Assembly: GCF_052076145.1 (NCBI RefSeq)
Contig: NZ_CP197246.1
Coordinates: 5,394,001 to 5,458,000 of the forward strand
Direction: 5' to 3'
From: Kitasatospora sp052076145
GTDB taxonomy: Bacteria; Actinomycetota; Actinomycetes; Streptomycetales; Streptomycetaceae
DNA length: 64,000 nucleotides
The position numbers and the translations under genes are program-made. Shown here piece by piece: positions 31,764-40,201 of this stretch (its first letter is position 1; the number at the start of each line of letters is the position of its first letter). The notes below the pieces were generated by a model. The model was not told the DNA's origin. It did not search any database and was given only the letters and a program-made list of their open reading frames with translations.

Positions 31764-33032
31764 GTGAGCGTTTCCCCGTCGACCGAGCTCGACGTGCTGT
31801 GGCGCAGCCCGTTCGCGCGGCGGGTGCTCGGTCTCGGCCGTCGGCTGCGGCGGCTGGACCGCGCGCACCCGGTGGGCCTCGACTCGCTGCTGGCGCTCCT
31901 GGTGCTGGGGGCCGGCCTGGGGGACGTGCTGAAGCAGCACCACCCGCATCCGGCCGTCCTGGTGGTGACGCTCCTGGCCCAGGCGCTGCCGCTGATGTGG
32001 CGGCGGCGGGCGCCGTCGGCCGTCCTCGCGGTGGTGCTGGTCGGCTGCGGGGTGCAGTGGTGGTTCGGCGGTGCGCTGCACAGCGCGACCAGTCTGATGA
32101 TCGCCCTGTATGCCGTGGCCCGGTACGAGCCGCTGCGGCGGCTGCCCTGGGCGGCGCTCGGCAGCGCCGGGGCGCTCACCGTCGCCGCCTTCCGGGTGGT
32201 GCCGTTCGAGCGCCAGGAGCTGAACAGCCTGTTCTTCTTCTACTCGGCGGCCACCGCCGCCGCCGCGCTCGCCCTGGTGGTCCGCGTCCGCGAGGCCCAG
32301 CTGAGCGCCCTCGCCGATCGGGCGGACCGCCTGGAGGTGGAGCGCGAGCAGCGCGTCCAGCTGGCCACCCTCGCCGAACGCTCCCGCGTCTCGCGCGAGA
32401 TGCACGACATCGTGGGCCACAACCTGGCCGTCATCATCGGCCTCGCCGACGGCGCATCGTACGCGGCGGCCGCCGACCCGGCCCGCAGCGCGGAGGTGCT
32501 GCGGATCATCGCGGGCACCGGCCGGCAGGCGCTCAGCGAGCTGCGCCGCACCCTCGGTGCGCTGCGCGAACGCCCGGACGGGCCGGTCGGTGACGCCGAG
32601 CTGAGCCCGCAGCCGGGCATCGCCGACCTCGCCGCACTGCTGGAGCGCATCCAGGAGGCCGGGCCGCGGATCTCCTACCGCACCGCCGGTGACCTGGACG
32701 CGCTGACGCCCGGGGTGCAGCTCGCGGTCTACCGGATCGTCCAGGAGGCCCTGACCAACAGCCTGAAGCACGCGGGCCCGGCGGCGGAGGTCCGGGTGAC
32801 GCTGCGAGCCACCGGCCGGGAGGTCGACGTACGCGTCCAGGACAGCGGCCGCCGGGACGGTGCACCGCAGGCCCCGCCCACCGGGCAGACTGGCCGGACC
32901 GGGCAGGGCCTGGTCGGCATCACGGAGCGGGCCGTCCTCGCGGGCGGCCGGGCCGAGGCGGGGCCCACCGGGGACGGCGGCTGGTCCGTGCACGCGACAC
33001 TGCCCACTGCTCAGAAAGAGGTCCGACCTTGA
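31764..33032 (+). CDS. Two-component sensor histidine kinase (NarL/LiaS group)
   Basis: 422 residues from GTG 31764, with GGAAGG eight bases upstream; upstream TTG/GTG codons are less well placed. An N-terminal membrane domain (about 40-180) has five or six short helices without a large extracellular loop. Then comes a HisKA_3 dimerisation helix with the phosphoacceptor His214 in SREMHDIVGHNLAVIIGLAD and an HATPase domain (VQLAVYRIVQEALTNSLKHA, GQGLVGITERAVLAGGRAEA). The intramembrane sensing layout is common in kinases that watch membrane stress or exported compounds. It is coupled to the response regulator by a TTGA overlap. Confidence 0.93.
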   Translation: MSVSPSTELDVLWRSPFARRVLGLGRRLRRLDRAHPVGLDSLLALLVLGAGLGDVLKQHHPHPAVLVVTLLAQALPLMWRRRAPSAVLAVVLVGCGVQWWFGGALHSATSLMIALYAVARYEPLRRLPWAALGSAGALTVAAFRVVPFERQELNSLFFFYSAATAAAALALVVRVREAQLSALADRADRLEVEREQRVQLATLAERSRVSREMHDIVGHNLAVIIGLADGASYAAAADPARSAEVLRIIAGTGRQALSELRRTLGALRERPDGPVGDAELSPQPGIADLAALLERIQEAGPRISYRTAGDLDALTPGVQLAVYRIVQEALTNSLKHAGPAAEVRVTLRATGREVDVRVQDSGRRDGAPQAPPTGQTGRTGQGLVGITERAVLAGGRAEAGPTGDGGWSVHATLPTAQKEVRP

Positions 33033-33694
33033 CCACCGTGCTGATCGTCGACGACCAGCCGTTGCAGCGTTTCGGCTTCCGGATGCTGCTGGACAGCAAC
33101 CCCGACACCAGCGTGGTCGGCGAGGCCGGGCACGGCGCGGAGGCCGTCCGGCAGGCGGCCGAGCTGCGCCCGGACGTGGTCCTGATGGACATCCGGATGC
33201 CGGGGATGGACGGCATCGAGGCGACCCGCCGGATCATCGCGGCGGGGAGCCGCTCCCGGGTGCTGGTGCTGACCACCTTCGACCTGGACGAGTACGCGTA
33301 CGGCGCGCTGCGCGCCGGGGCGAGCGGCTTCCTGCTCAAGGACGCCCAGCCAGAGGAGCTGCTGGCCGGCATCCGAGCCGTCGCGGCGGGCGACGCCGTG
33401 GTGGCCCCGGCGCTGACCAGGCGGCTGCTCGACACCTTCATCGAACGGGGCGTCACCACCACCGCCGAGCCCGACCTGCGGCTGGCCGCCCTGACCGAGC
33501 GCGAGCGTGAGGTGCTCCAGGCGGTGGCACGCGGGCTGACCAACGGCGAGATCGCCGAGCTGCTGGTGCTCTCCGAATCCACCATCAAGACCCACGTCAG
33601 CCGCGTGCTGGCGAAGATCGGCGCCCGCGACCGCGTGCACGCCGTGATCATCGCGTACGAGGCGGGGCTGGCCCGGCCCGAACCGGGCCAGTAG
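33029..33694 (+). CDS. NarL/LuxR-type response regulator
   Basis: 221 residues from a TTG start that overlaps the kinase stop (TTGA). Receiver domain: VLIVDDQPLQRFGFRMLLDS with Asp8/Asp9 and the phosphorylation site Asp54 in VVLMDIRMPGMDG; the conserved Lys is in GFLLKDAQPEELLAG. The C-terminal LuxR helix-turn-helix reads LTEREREVLQAVARGLTNGE, IAELLVLSESTIKTHVSRVL. It probably controls the upstream ABC exporter genes. A 20-bp hairpin terminator follows. Confidence 0.95.
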   Translation: MTTVLIVDDQPLQRFGFRMLLDSNPDTSVVGEAGHGAEAVRQAAELRPDVVLMDIRMPGMDGIEATRRIIAAGSRSRVLVLTTFDLDEYAYGALRAGASGFLLKDAQPEELLAGIRAVAAGDAVVAPALTRRLLDTFIERGVTTTAEPDLRLAALTEREREVLQAVARGLTNGEIAELLVLSESTIKTHVSRVLAKIGARDRVHAVIIAYEAGLARPEPGQ

Positions 33695-33712
33695 CTGCCT
33701 GCTGCGCACGTG

Positions 33713-33756
33713 CCGAGGGGGCACTCCCGGCCTCTCGGCCGGGAGTGCCCCCTCGG
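33713..33756. terminator. Perfect 20-bp hairpin, bidirectional terminator
   Basis: Arms 33713-33732 and 33737-33756 (starting CCGAGGGGGCACTCCC) are complementary around a TCTC loop. The hairpin lies between the convergent response-regulator and MFS genes. Confidence 0.9.
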
Positions 33757-33766
33757 TGCGGTCCGG

Positions 33767-35200
33767 TCAGGCGTGCACGACCACCGGGGCCGGGGTGCGG
33801 GCGGCCGAGCTCCGCAGGGTCGCGGCGGCGATGCCCAGGGCGAGCAGCAGGAGCGCCGTGTTGACGGCGAAGGCGAGGTGGAATCCGCCGGTCAGGGCGG
33901 TCGCCTCGGTCGCCCCCGAGGCGGCGAGCTCCTTGCTGTGTGAGCCGGCCAGCATGGTCAGGACGGCGACGCCGAGGGCGGCGCCCACCTGCTGGGTGGT
34001 GTTGAACAGACCCGAGGCCAGACCGGCGTCGTCAGGGCGGGCGCCGGACATGCCCAGGGCGGTGAGTGCGGTGATCGCCAGGCCGAAGCCGCCGAGGGCG
34101 AGCATCGTGGGCAGCAGGTCGACGGCGTAGCTCGCACCACCGGCGGGCAGCCGGGTGAGCAGGCCGATGCCGACGGCGAGCAGCGCGAGGCCGGTCAGCA
34201 GGACGTTGCGCTCGCCGAAGCGGGTGATGGCGCGGGCCGAGATGAACAGCGAGACGGTGCCGATGGTGAGCGCGGCTGGCAGCATCGCCAGACCGGTGCG
34301 GGCGGCGCTGTAGTGCAGCACGTTCTGCAGGTAGAGGGCGACGAGCACCTGGAAGCTGAACGCCGAGGCGAGCATGAGCAGTTGGACGAAGTTGGCGGCG
34401 CTGACGGTGCGTGAGGCGAACATTCGCAGGGGGAGCAGCGGCTTGGCGGCGCGGGCCTGGCGTGCGACGAAGGCGGCCAGCAGGGCGGCGGAGAGGGTGC
34501 CGAAGCCGATGGTGTGCGCGGAGGCCCAGCCGTAGGGACCGGCCTCGATGATGGTGTAGACGCCGAGCATCAGACCCGAGGTGACCAGCAGCGCCCCGAG
34601 GGCGTCGGCACCCTCGCGCAGGCCCAGCCCACGTTCGGGGGCCAGCAGCCGGAGGCCGGCTATGACGGTGATCAGGCCGATCGGCAGGTTCACGAAGAAG
34701 ATCCAGTGCCAGCTGAGCCCCTGGGTGAGGACGCCCCCGAGGGCCTGGCCGAGCGAGGCGCCACCGGCGCCGACGAAGCCGAACGCTCCGAACGCCTTGG
34801 CCCGCTCGGCCGGTTCGGGGAAGAGTGCCACGACCATGCCGAGGCCGACGGAGGAGGTCATCGCACCGCCGACGCCCTGGAGGAACCGCGCGGCGATCAG
34901 CAGCTCGGGGCTGGTCGCGAAGCCGCAGAGCATCGACGCGGCGGTGAAGACCGCGAGCCCGGCCACGAACATCTGCTTCCGGCCGATCAGGTCGCCCAGT
35001 CGGCCCGCCAGGAGCAGGAGGCCGCCGAAGGCGATCATGTAGGAGTCGACGACCCAGGTCAGGCCCGAGGAGGAGAAGCCCAGGTCGCTCTGGATGGCGG
35101 GGAGAGCGACCGTGACGATCGAGCCGTCCAGGATGATCATCAGCATTCCGGCGCAGATGACGGCCAGGGCCAGCCAGCGCGAGCGGGGGGTGTCGGACAT
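33767..35200 (-). CDS. MFS drug exporter, DHA2 (14-TM) family
   Basis: 477 residues from ATG 35200 (CTGGAGAGCC site). Fourteen hydrophobic segments, with DHA2 signatures: LDGSIVTVALPAIQSDLGFS (motif D1), LAGRLGDLIGRKQMFVAGL (motif A), RFLQGVGGAMTSSVGLGMV (motif B) and GPYGWASAHTIGFGTLSAAL. It resembles EmrB/QacA-type multidrug or antibiotic efflux pumps. It follows a MarR gene on the same strand, and an inverted repeat in the gap between them suggests direct repression by that MarR protein. The physiological substrate is unknown. Confidence 0.93.
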   Translation of the reverse strand: MSDTPRSRWLALAVICAGMLMIILDGSIVTVALPAIQSDLGFSSSGLTWVVDSYMIAFGGLLLLAGRLGDLIGRKQMFVAGLAVFTAASMLCGFATSPELLIAARFLQGVGGAMTSSVGLGMVVALFPEPAERAKAFGAFGFVGAGGASLGQALGGVLTQGLSWHWIFFVNLPIGLITVIAGLRLLAPERGLGLREGADALGALLVTSGLMLGVYTIIEAGPYGWASAHTIGFGTLSAALLAAFVARQARAAKPLLPLRMFASRTVSAANFVQLLMLASAFSFQVLVALYLQNVLHYSAARTGLAMLPAALTIGTVSLFISARAITRFGERNVLLTGLALLAVGIGLLTRLPAGGASYAVDLLPTMLALGGFGLAITALTALGMSGARPDDAGLASGLFNTTQQVGAALGVAVLTMLAGSHSKELAASGATEATALTGGFHLAFAVNTALLLLALGIAAATLRSSAARTPAPVVVHA

Positions 35201-35251
35201 CAGACGGCTCTCCAGTTCCACGGGGGCGCGGTGCAACAAGAGAGACGTTAG

Positions 35252-35292
35252 CAGATAGTTTTGTAGTAGACGATTTCTTTCGGGACTATCTG
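35252..35292 (-). promoter_or_regulatory. Inverted repeat between MarR and MFS genes
   Basis: CAGATAGT (35252-35259) and ACTATCTG (35285-35292) are exact inverted copies 25 bases apart, in an unusually AT-rich promoter gap that also holds GTAGTAGAC. The half-site GATAGTT recurs upstream of the MarR gene near 35820, so one regulator could bind both. Confidence 0.55.
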
Positions 35293-35307
35293 GCGGCAGC
35301 GGGTGGG

Positions 35308-35796
35308 CTACTGGCGGGGGCGGCGGGGGCGGCGGACCGGCTTGTCGCTCTCGGCGGGTTCGACCGCCGGGGCCTGCTGGAACCGGGTGAGCGCGTCGAC
35401 GAGCACCTGACGCTCGTTCTCGGGCAGCAGCCCGAGGGCCTCCGCGTGCACGCGGTCGACGATCTCGACCCCCTGGCGCACCCGCTCCTCGCCCGCCGGC
35501 GTGACCACGATGATCCGGGCGCGCCGGTCGGTGCTGGAGGGGTGCCGCTCGGCCAGGCCCTCGCGCTCAAGCTCGTCGGCGGTGACGACCATGGTGGTCT
35601 TGTCCAGCCCGGCGAGCTCGGCCAGTTGGGTCTGCGTCCGCTCCGTCTCCATGGCGTGCAGCAGTACGCAGTGCGCGCGCGGGGAGCTGTCGATCTCGGC
35701 GAGGGCCAGCGTCAGGCGGGTGTTCATCGCGTGCGCGGCGTGGACCAGTAGGCCGGTGAGGTCGCGGGCTGCGCGGATGTTCGGCTGTGTGCTCAT
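35308..35796 (-). CDS. MarR family regulator of the adjacent efflux pump
   Basis: 162 residues. Winged-helix core: SSPRAHCVLLHAMETERTQT, QLAELAGLDKTTMVVTADEL, then the wing REGLAERHPSSTDRRARIIV. An N-terminal helix (ARDLTGLLVHAAHAMNTRLT) and C-terminal helices mediate dimerisation. The last 15 residues are a basic tail (KPVRRPRRPRQ). The MFS gene lies 107 bases downstream with the CAGATAGT repeat in between, the classic arrangement for MarR control of a pump. No ligand can be inferred. Confidence 0.92.
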   Translation of the reverse strand: MSTQPNIRAARDLTGLLVHAAHAMNTRLTLALAEIDSSPRAHCVLLHAMETERTQTQLAELAGLDKTTMVVTADELEREGLAERHPSSTDRRARIIVVTPAGEERVRQGVEIVDRVHAEALGLLPENERQVLVDALTRFQQAPAVEPAESDKPVRRPRRPRQ

Positions 35797-35875
35797 CCTC
35801 CAAGAATACGTCCAGTAGCGGATAGTTCCGCAACGGGATCATCTGTCGGAGTGCACCGGGTGAGGCCGGGGGCGC

Positions 35876-36529
35876 TCAGTAGGTCGATTCGGCGATGTGG
35901 ACGCCGACGCTCCGCAGGCCGGTGAGGAAGAGCTCGACGCCGACGGCGGCGAGCAGCAGGCCGAGCAGCCGGGAGAGCACCTCCAGCGAGGTCTGGTGGG
36001 TGCGCCGCAGGATGCGCGAGAGGGCGAGCACGCAGAGGCAGTTGATCGCCAGCACGGCGAGGTAGGCACCCGCGATGGTGGTGTGCCAGCTGAGGCTGTC
36101 CTCCTCCAGCGACTCGACCAGCACCGCCGTGATCGCCAGCGGGCTGGCGACGTACGGGAGCAGCAGCTCGCGCAGCCCGTCGGCCAGCGGGCTCGCCAGG
36201 TGTGCGTCCTCCTCGCCCCCGGAGGAGCCGCCGAGGTGCACGCCGAGCACCAGGGCGACGGCGTAGATGAAGAAGATCACGCCACCGGCCAGTTGGAGCG
36301 ACTGGTCGCTGATGTGGAAGAACGAGGTGAGGAAGTCCGCGCTGTACGCCATCGCGACGCCGACCACCGCCGCCACCAGCGTGCTGGCCAGCGTCAGCCG
36401 CCGCAGCTCGGCAGGTGCGCGGTCCCTGGCGGCGTGGGCGAAGGAGAGCAGCACCTTCGGGGGACCGACCACCGCGAAGAAGGTGACGAAAGCGCTGCTC
36501 AGGTTGAAGGCGGCCATGATCCCCATCAT
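35876..36529 (-). CDS. MarC family integral membrane protein
   Basis: 217 residues; ATG codons at 36529, 36526 and 36517 are all possible starts. Six membrane segments in two halves typical of the MarC (UPF0056) family: AFVTFFAVVGPPKVLLSFAH, SLQLAGGVIFFIYAVALVLG, LLPYVASPLAITAVLVESLE and LSRLLGLLLAAVGVELFLTG. The central loop (GGSSGGEEDAHLASPLADG) is acidic. MarC was once linked to antibiotic resistance, but its function remains unknown. It stands alone between the MarR gene and RidA. Confidence 0.87.
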   Translation of the reverse strand: MMGIMAAFNLSSAFVTFFAVVGPPKVLLSFAHAARDRAPAELRRLTLASTLVAAVVGVAMAYSADFLTSFFHISDQSLQLAGGVIFFIYAVALVLGVHLGGSSGGEEDAHLASPLADGLRELLLPYVASPLAITAVLVESLEEDSLSWHTTIAGAYLAVLAINCLCVLALSRILRRTHQTSLEVLSRLLGLLLAAVGVELFLTGLRSVGVHIAESTY

Positions 36530-36585
36530 GCGTCAGGCCGGGCGCGCCGCCGAGCTGCCGCGCCCGGCCCGGGGGTGAGGGGCCG

Positions 36586-36984
36586 TCACCCGATGACGGC
36601 CTGTGCGTCGATCTCCACCAGCATCGCCTCGTGCGGCAGTTCGACGAAGACGGTGGTGCGGCACGGCTTCACGCCGCCCTGGAGGTGCTTGTCGATGAAC
36701 TCCCCGTAGACCTCGTTCATCGCGGCGAAGTCCTCCCGCCTGGTCAGGTAGACGCGGAACATCACCACGTCCTCCACCGTCGCGCCACCCGCCTCCAGCA
36801 CCGCGAGCACGTTCTCCAGCGTCCGCAGGGTCTGCGCCTTCACGTCACCCGGGTACAGGTACTCGGAGGTCTCCGGATCCTGCGGGCCCTGGCCCGAGAC
36901 CTGGAGGATCGGGCCCTTGCGGACGCCCTGGGAGAACACCCAGGCGGGGGCGGGGGCGCCGGTGGTGCGTACCTCGAACTTCAT
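36586..36984 (-). CDS. RidA (YjgF/YER057c/UK114) family protein
   Basis: 132 residues. Typical RidA pattern: GPILQVSGQGPQDPETSEYL, QTLRTLENVLAVLEAGGATV, DVVMFRVYLTRREDFAAMNE, and PCRTTVFVELPHEAMLVEID with the arginine that binds the 2-imino acid in RidA proteins (in CRTT). RidA enzymes hydrolyse reactive enamine/imine intermediates released by PLP-dependent dehydratases to ketoacids and ammonia. The gene ends the minus-strand group kinase-IclR-RidA and is a sensible partner for the PLP deaminase encoded on the other strand at 38924. The start is an ATG after an A/G-rich leader. Confidence 0.92.
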   Translation of the reverse strand: MKFEVRTTGAPAPAWVFSQGVRKGPILQVSGQGPQDPETSEYLYPGDVKAQTLRTLENVLAVLEAGGATVEDVVMFRVYLTRREDFAAMNEVYGEFIDKHLQGGVKPCRTTVFVELPHEAMLVEIDAQAVIG

Positions 36985-37021
36985 CGCTTTTTTCCTTGTC
37001 CGATCGGGGCGGGGGAGGTGT

Positions 37022-37771
37022 TCAGTGCGCCGCGAGCCCGCAGTCCGCCGAGATCGCGGCGGCGGTGGCCCGTAGCTCCGGCAGCAGCGCCAGCACCTGC
37101 CGGTGGCTCAGCAGTACGTCCGGCGCCGAGACGGAGACGGCCGCGACCACCCGCCCGGTGACGTCCCGGACGGGCACGGCCAGACAGTTGATGTACGACT
37201 CGTGCTCGGCGCGGTCCTGCGCCCAGCCCTGCGCGGCGACGGTCTCCAGCTCCGCGAGCAGTGCTTCGGGCGTGGTCAGGGTGTTCGCGGTGTACGGGGT
37301 GAACTCGATCTGCCGGACCACGTCCTGACGTGTCGTCAGTGGCAGGTCGGCGAGCAGCACCTTGGAGACCGCCGCGCAGTGCAGCGCCGCCCGCAGGCCG
37401 ATCCGGGAGTACATCCGCACGGGCTGGCGGGAGTCGTACTTGTCGATGTAGACCACCTCGCCGCCCTCGTACGCGGCCAGGTGCACCGTCTGGCCGGTGG
37501 CCGCGTTCAGCTCGGCCAGGTGCGGGGCGGCCACGGCGCGGATGCCGCGCTGCTCCAGCGCCAGGCCGGCCAGTGCGAAGAGCTGCGGGCCGAGGCGGTA
37601 GCGGTGCGCGGCGTCGCGCTGGACCATCCGCTCGTCCTCCATCGGGCGGAGCAGGCGCAGCACCGTGCTCTTGTGCACCTCCAGCACGGCCGCGAGCTGC
37701 TCCAAGCTGCGCTCGCCCTGGCCGAGTTCGGCGAGCAGGCGCATCGCGCGGGCGACGGTCGAGCTGCTCAC
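37022..37771 (-). CDS. IclR family regulator
   Basis: 249 residues from a GTG overlapping the kinase stop (GTGA). N-terminal winged helix: SSSTVARAMRLLAELGQGER, LEQLAAVLEVHKSTVLRLLR. The C-terminal IclR effector domain has GPQLFALAGLALEQRGIRAV, QTVHLAAYEGGEVVYIDKYD, IGLRAALHCAAVSKVLLADL and INCLAVPVRDVTGRVVAAVS. Such proteins usually bind a catabolic intermediate (KDG or KDPG would fit here). The two overlapping CGTTGC palindromes at 38882-38907 in the divergent promoter region are the likely target. Co-transcribed with the PfkB kinase. Confidence 0.93.
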   Translation of the reverse strand: MSSSTVARAMRLLAELGQGERSLEQLAAVLEVHKSTVLRLLRPMEDERMVQRDAAHRYRLGPQLFALAGLALEQRGIRAVAAPHLAELNAATGQTVHLAAYEGGEVVYIDKYDSRQPVRMYSRIGLRAALHCAAVSKVLLADLPLTTRQDVVRQIEFTPYTANTLTTPEALLAELETVAAQGWAQDRAEHESYINCLAVPVRDVTGRVVAAVSVSAPDVLLSHRQVLALLPELRATAAAISADCGLAAH

Positions 37772-38793
37772 CGTGCGCCCGGGAGGTGGAAGCCGCTGCG
37801 GTCGACCGTGACGGCGGCCCAGCCCGGCTCGTCCAACGCCAGCAGGCGGTCGGTCAGTTCGGTGCCGGGCGGGGTGCCGAGATCGCCGCGCGAGACGAGG
37901 GCGGCGGCGGCCGCCAGGTGGCCGAGCCGCAGCCGGGTGCGCTCGGGCAGGCCGCGCAGGGTGCCGGTGAGGTAGCCGGCCGCGAAGGCGTCCCCGGCGC
38001 CCGTCGGCTCCACCACCTCGACCCGCAGGGCGGGTTCGGCGATGACGGCGCCGTCGGGGAGAACGGTGACGGCGCGGTGGGCGTCGTCCTTCAGCACCAG
38101 CACCCCGGGGCGCGGCAGCAGCTTGCGCAAGGCCGCCGGGTCGTCGGTGCCGAGCACCTCGCGGGCCTCGTCGGCGCCGAGCAGCACGATGTCCGAGGCG
38201 TTCATCAGGAAGCGCAGCGCCTGCCTGTCCCGCCCGGCCCAGAGCGCGGGCCGCCAGTTCAGGTCGAAGCTGACCAGCGGGCCGGGCGTGGCGAGCAGGG
38301 TGCGGACGAGCCGGTGGCAGCTGTCGGAGAGCGCGGGCGTTATGCCCGTCAGGTGCACCAGGGCGGCGGTGGCGAGCAGCGGCGCGGCGACCGGGTCGGC
38401 CAGCAGCTCGGGGCCCATGGCGGAGGCGGCGGAGCCCCGCCGGTAGTAGTGCAGGCGGCTGCGCCCGGCGCCGAGGTCCGCCGGGTGGTCCGCACCGGAG
38501 CCGGTCTCCTTGACGTAGAGGCCGGTCGGCCGGGCCGGGTCGGTGCCGACGGCGGAGGTGTCGACGCCGTGCGCAGCGATCCGCCCGACCAGGCGGCGGC
38601 CCAGGCCGTCGTCGCCGACCCGGCTGATCCAGGCCGTGGGGGTGCCGAGGGCGGCGAGCGTGCAGGCGGTGTTGGACTCCGCGCCGCCGTAGCTGTGCCG
38701 GAAGGTCTCGGCCAGCTCCAGCGGGCCGGGCGGATCGGGGATGAGCATGGCCATCGACTCGCCGAGGCAGACGGCGGAGGCGGGGGGTGTCAC
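37768..38793 (-). CDS. PfkB family carbohydrate kinase, probable 2-keto-3-deoxygluconate kinase
   Basis: 341 residues from GTG 38793, which has an AGGAG site; an ATG nine codons upstream has none. Ribokinase fold: VCLGESMAMLIPDPPGPLEL, YGGAESNTACTLAALGTPTA (substrate-binding GGA), SRVGDDGLGRRLVGRIAAHG, VDTSAVGTDPARPTGLYVKE and the catalytic Asp in EPTGAGDAFAAGYLTGTLRG. The TGLYVKE and RRGSAAS elements resemble KDG kinases (KdgK). It would phosphorylate 2-keto-3-deoxygluconate to KDPG, which the KDPG aldolase at 41826 splits. Precise substrate unproven. Divergent from the deaminase-deacylase-aldolase operon. Confidence 0.85.
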   Translation of the reverse strand: MTPPASAVCLGESMAMLIPDPPGPLELAETFRHSYGGAESNTACTLAALGTPTAWISRVGDDGLGRRLVGRIAAHGVDTSAVGTDPARPTGLYVKETGSGADHPADLGAGRSRLHYYRRGSAASAMGPELLADPVAAPLLATAALVHLTGITPALSDSCHRLVRTLLATPGPLVSFDLNWRPALWAGRDRQALRFLMNASDIVLLGADEAREVLGTDDPAALRKLLPRPGVLVLKDDAHRAVTVLPDGAVIAEPALRVEVVEPTGAGDAFAAGYLTGTLRGLPERTRLRLGHLAAAAALVSRGDLGTPPGTELTDRLLALDEPGWAAVTVDRSGFHLPGAR

Positions 38794-38835
38794 CTGGGCG
38801 CTCCTGGAGGCTGGTGTCATTCGGAGACTGGGTCG

Positions 38836-38865
38836 TTGACCATTGGTCTGGACCTGAGGTTAGAT
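38836..38865 (+). promoter_or_regulatory. Promoter of the deaminase operon
   Basis: TTGACC (38836-38841) and TTAGAT (38860-38865), 18 bases apart, make a good -35/-10 pair facing the deaminase gene. Transcription would start near 38872, placing the palindromes at 38882-38907 just downstream of it. Confidence 0.55.
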
Positions 38866-38881
38866 CAGGGCCAGCAGGTTT

Positions 38882-38907
38882 GCAACGACCGTTGCGGATG
38901 ACGCAAC
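38882..38907. promoter_or_regulatory. Two overlapping palindromes, IclR operator candidate
   Basis: GCAACG-ac-CGTTGC (38882-38895) and GTTGCG-gatga-CGCAAC (38891-38907) are both perfect and share their middle arm. They lie between the proposed promoter and the ribosome site AGGAAGG (38908-38914) of the deaminase gene. The place suits repression by the IclR protein encoded at 37022-37771. Confidence 0.65.
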
Positions 38908-38923
38908 AGGAAGGCTGGTCCTG

Positions 38924-40201
38924 GTGCAGCTGATGGATCGCGCCCGGGTGGCGGCCCTCGCCGACGAGCGGCTCGACTGGCGGTTCAAGGCCGTCCCCGC
39001 CGCAGGCTGGGGGCTCACCGCCGCCGAGTACCTGGCGACCGGCCCGACCCTCGACGGTCTCGCCACGCCGCTGGTCACCCTCGACGCCGGCGCCCTCGAC
39101 CACAACCTGAGCACCATGGCCCAGTGGTGCGCCAAGGCCGGGGTCGGCCTCGCCCCGCACGGCAAGACCACCATGGCGCCCGCCCTCTGGCAGCGACAGC
39201 TCGACGCCGGGGCGCTCGCCATCACCCTCGCCAACCTGCCCCAACTGCACGTCGCCCGAGCCTTCGGCCTGCGCCGCATCCACCTCGCCAACACCCTGCT
39301 CGGCCCCGCCGGGCTGCGCTGGATCGCCGCCGAACTGGCCACCGACCCCGCCCTGCGCTTCACCTCCTGGGTCGACTCCGTCCGCTCCGTCGAGCTGATG
39401 GCCGAGGCCCTGCGCGGCGCCCCCGCCCCCGTCGACGTCTGCGTCGAGCTCGGCGCCCCCGGCGCCCGCACCGGCTGCCGCACCCTCGCCGAGGCCCACG
39501 CCGTCGCCCAGGCCGTCCACACCGCACCCGAGCTGCGCCTCGCGGGCGTCAGCGGCTACGAGGGCGCCATCGCCCACGACGCCACCGCCGACTCGCTGGC
39601 CGCTGTCACCCGGTACGTCACCGAGCTCGGCCGCCTGCACCAACTCCTTGCCTCCGACGACCTGTTCGAGACCGAGGAGGTGTGGATCACCGCCGGTGGC
39701 AGCGCCTACTTCGACACCGTCACCGAGCAGCTCGCCCCGCTCGCCGACGACCGCACCCGGGTCGTGCTGCGCTCCGGCGCCTACCTCGCCCACGACGACG
39801 GCTTCTACCGGGGCATCTCCCCGCTCGCCCGCCCTTCCGCTGCGGCGGCCACCCCCTTCCGCTCCGCCCTGCACGGCTGGGCCCGGGTCGTCTCCCGGCC
39901 CGAGCCCGGCCTCGCGCTGCTCGACGGCGGCAAGCGCGACTTCTCGTACGACGAGGGCTTCCCGGAGCCCCAACTCGTCCGTGGACGTGGCCGTGGCCCG
40001 TCGGGCGGCCGGATCACCGCGCTCAACGACCAGCACGCCTTCCTGCGCGACGCCGACGCCGGCGTCAGCATCGGCGACACCGTCCGGCTCGGCCTCTCGC
40101 ACCCCTGCACGGTCTTCGACAAGTGGACACTGATCCCCGTCCTCGACTCCGCCGACGCCGAACTCCCGCGCGTGGTCGACCTGGTGCGGACGTACTTCTG
40201 A
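38924..40201 (+). CDS. PLP-dependent amino acid deaminase, DSD1/D-threonine aldolase-like fold
   Basis: 425 residues from GTG 38924. Alanine-racemase-type N-terminal barrel with the PLP lysine Lys81 in VGLAPHGKTTMAPALWQ, and GYEGAIAHDATADSLAAVTR, ITAGGSAYFDTV. The C-terminal domain has ALNDQHAFLRDADAG and SHPCTVFDKW, where His and Cys match the metal site of D-serine dehydratase (DSD1) relatives. These enzymes eliminate water and ammonia from hydroxy-amino acids. Annotated amino acid deaminase in many actinobacteria; a D-glucosaminate dehydratase activity is known for PLP enzymes and would give KDG, matching the neighbouring kinase and aldolase. First gene of an overlapping three-gene operon (TGATG with the next gene). 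Confidence 0.82.
   Translation: MQLMDRARVAALADERLDWRFKAVPAAGWGLTAAEYLATGPTLDGLATPLVTLDAGALDHNLSTMAQWCAKAGVGLAPHGKTTMAPALWQRQLDAGALAITLANLPQLHVARAFGLRRIHLANTLLGPAGLRWIAAELATDPALRFTSWVDSVRSVELMAEALRGAPAPVDVCVELGAPGARTGCRTLAEAHAVAQAVHTAPELRLAGVSGYEGAIAHDATADSLAAVTRYVTELGRLHQLLASDDLFETEEVWITAGGSAYFDTVTEQLAPLADDRTRVVLRSGAYLAHDDGFYRGISPLARPSAAAATPFRSALHGWARVVSRPEPGLALLDGGKRDFSYDEGFPEPQLVRGRGRGPSGGRITALNDQHAFLRDADAGVSIGDTVRLGLSHPCTVFDKWTLIPVLDSADAELPRVVDLVRTYF

Noticed and set aside
37022..40102. One continuous minus-strand frame spanning IclR, kinase antisense and deaminase antisense
   Set aside because: Only its last 250 codons are real (IclR). The rest is out of frame with the kinase and antisense to the deaminase.
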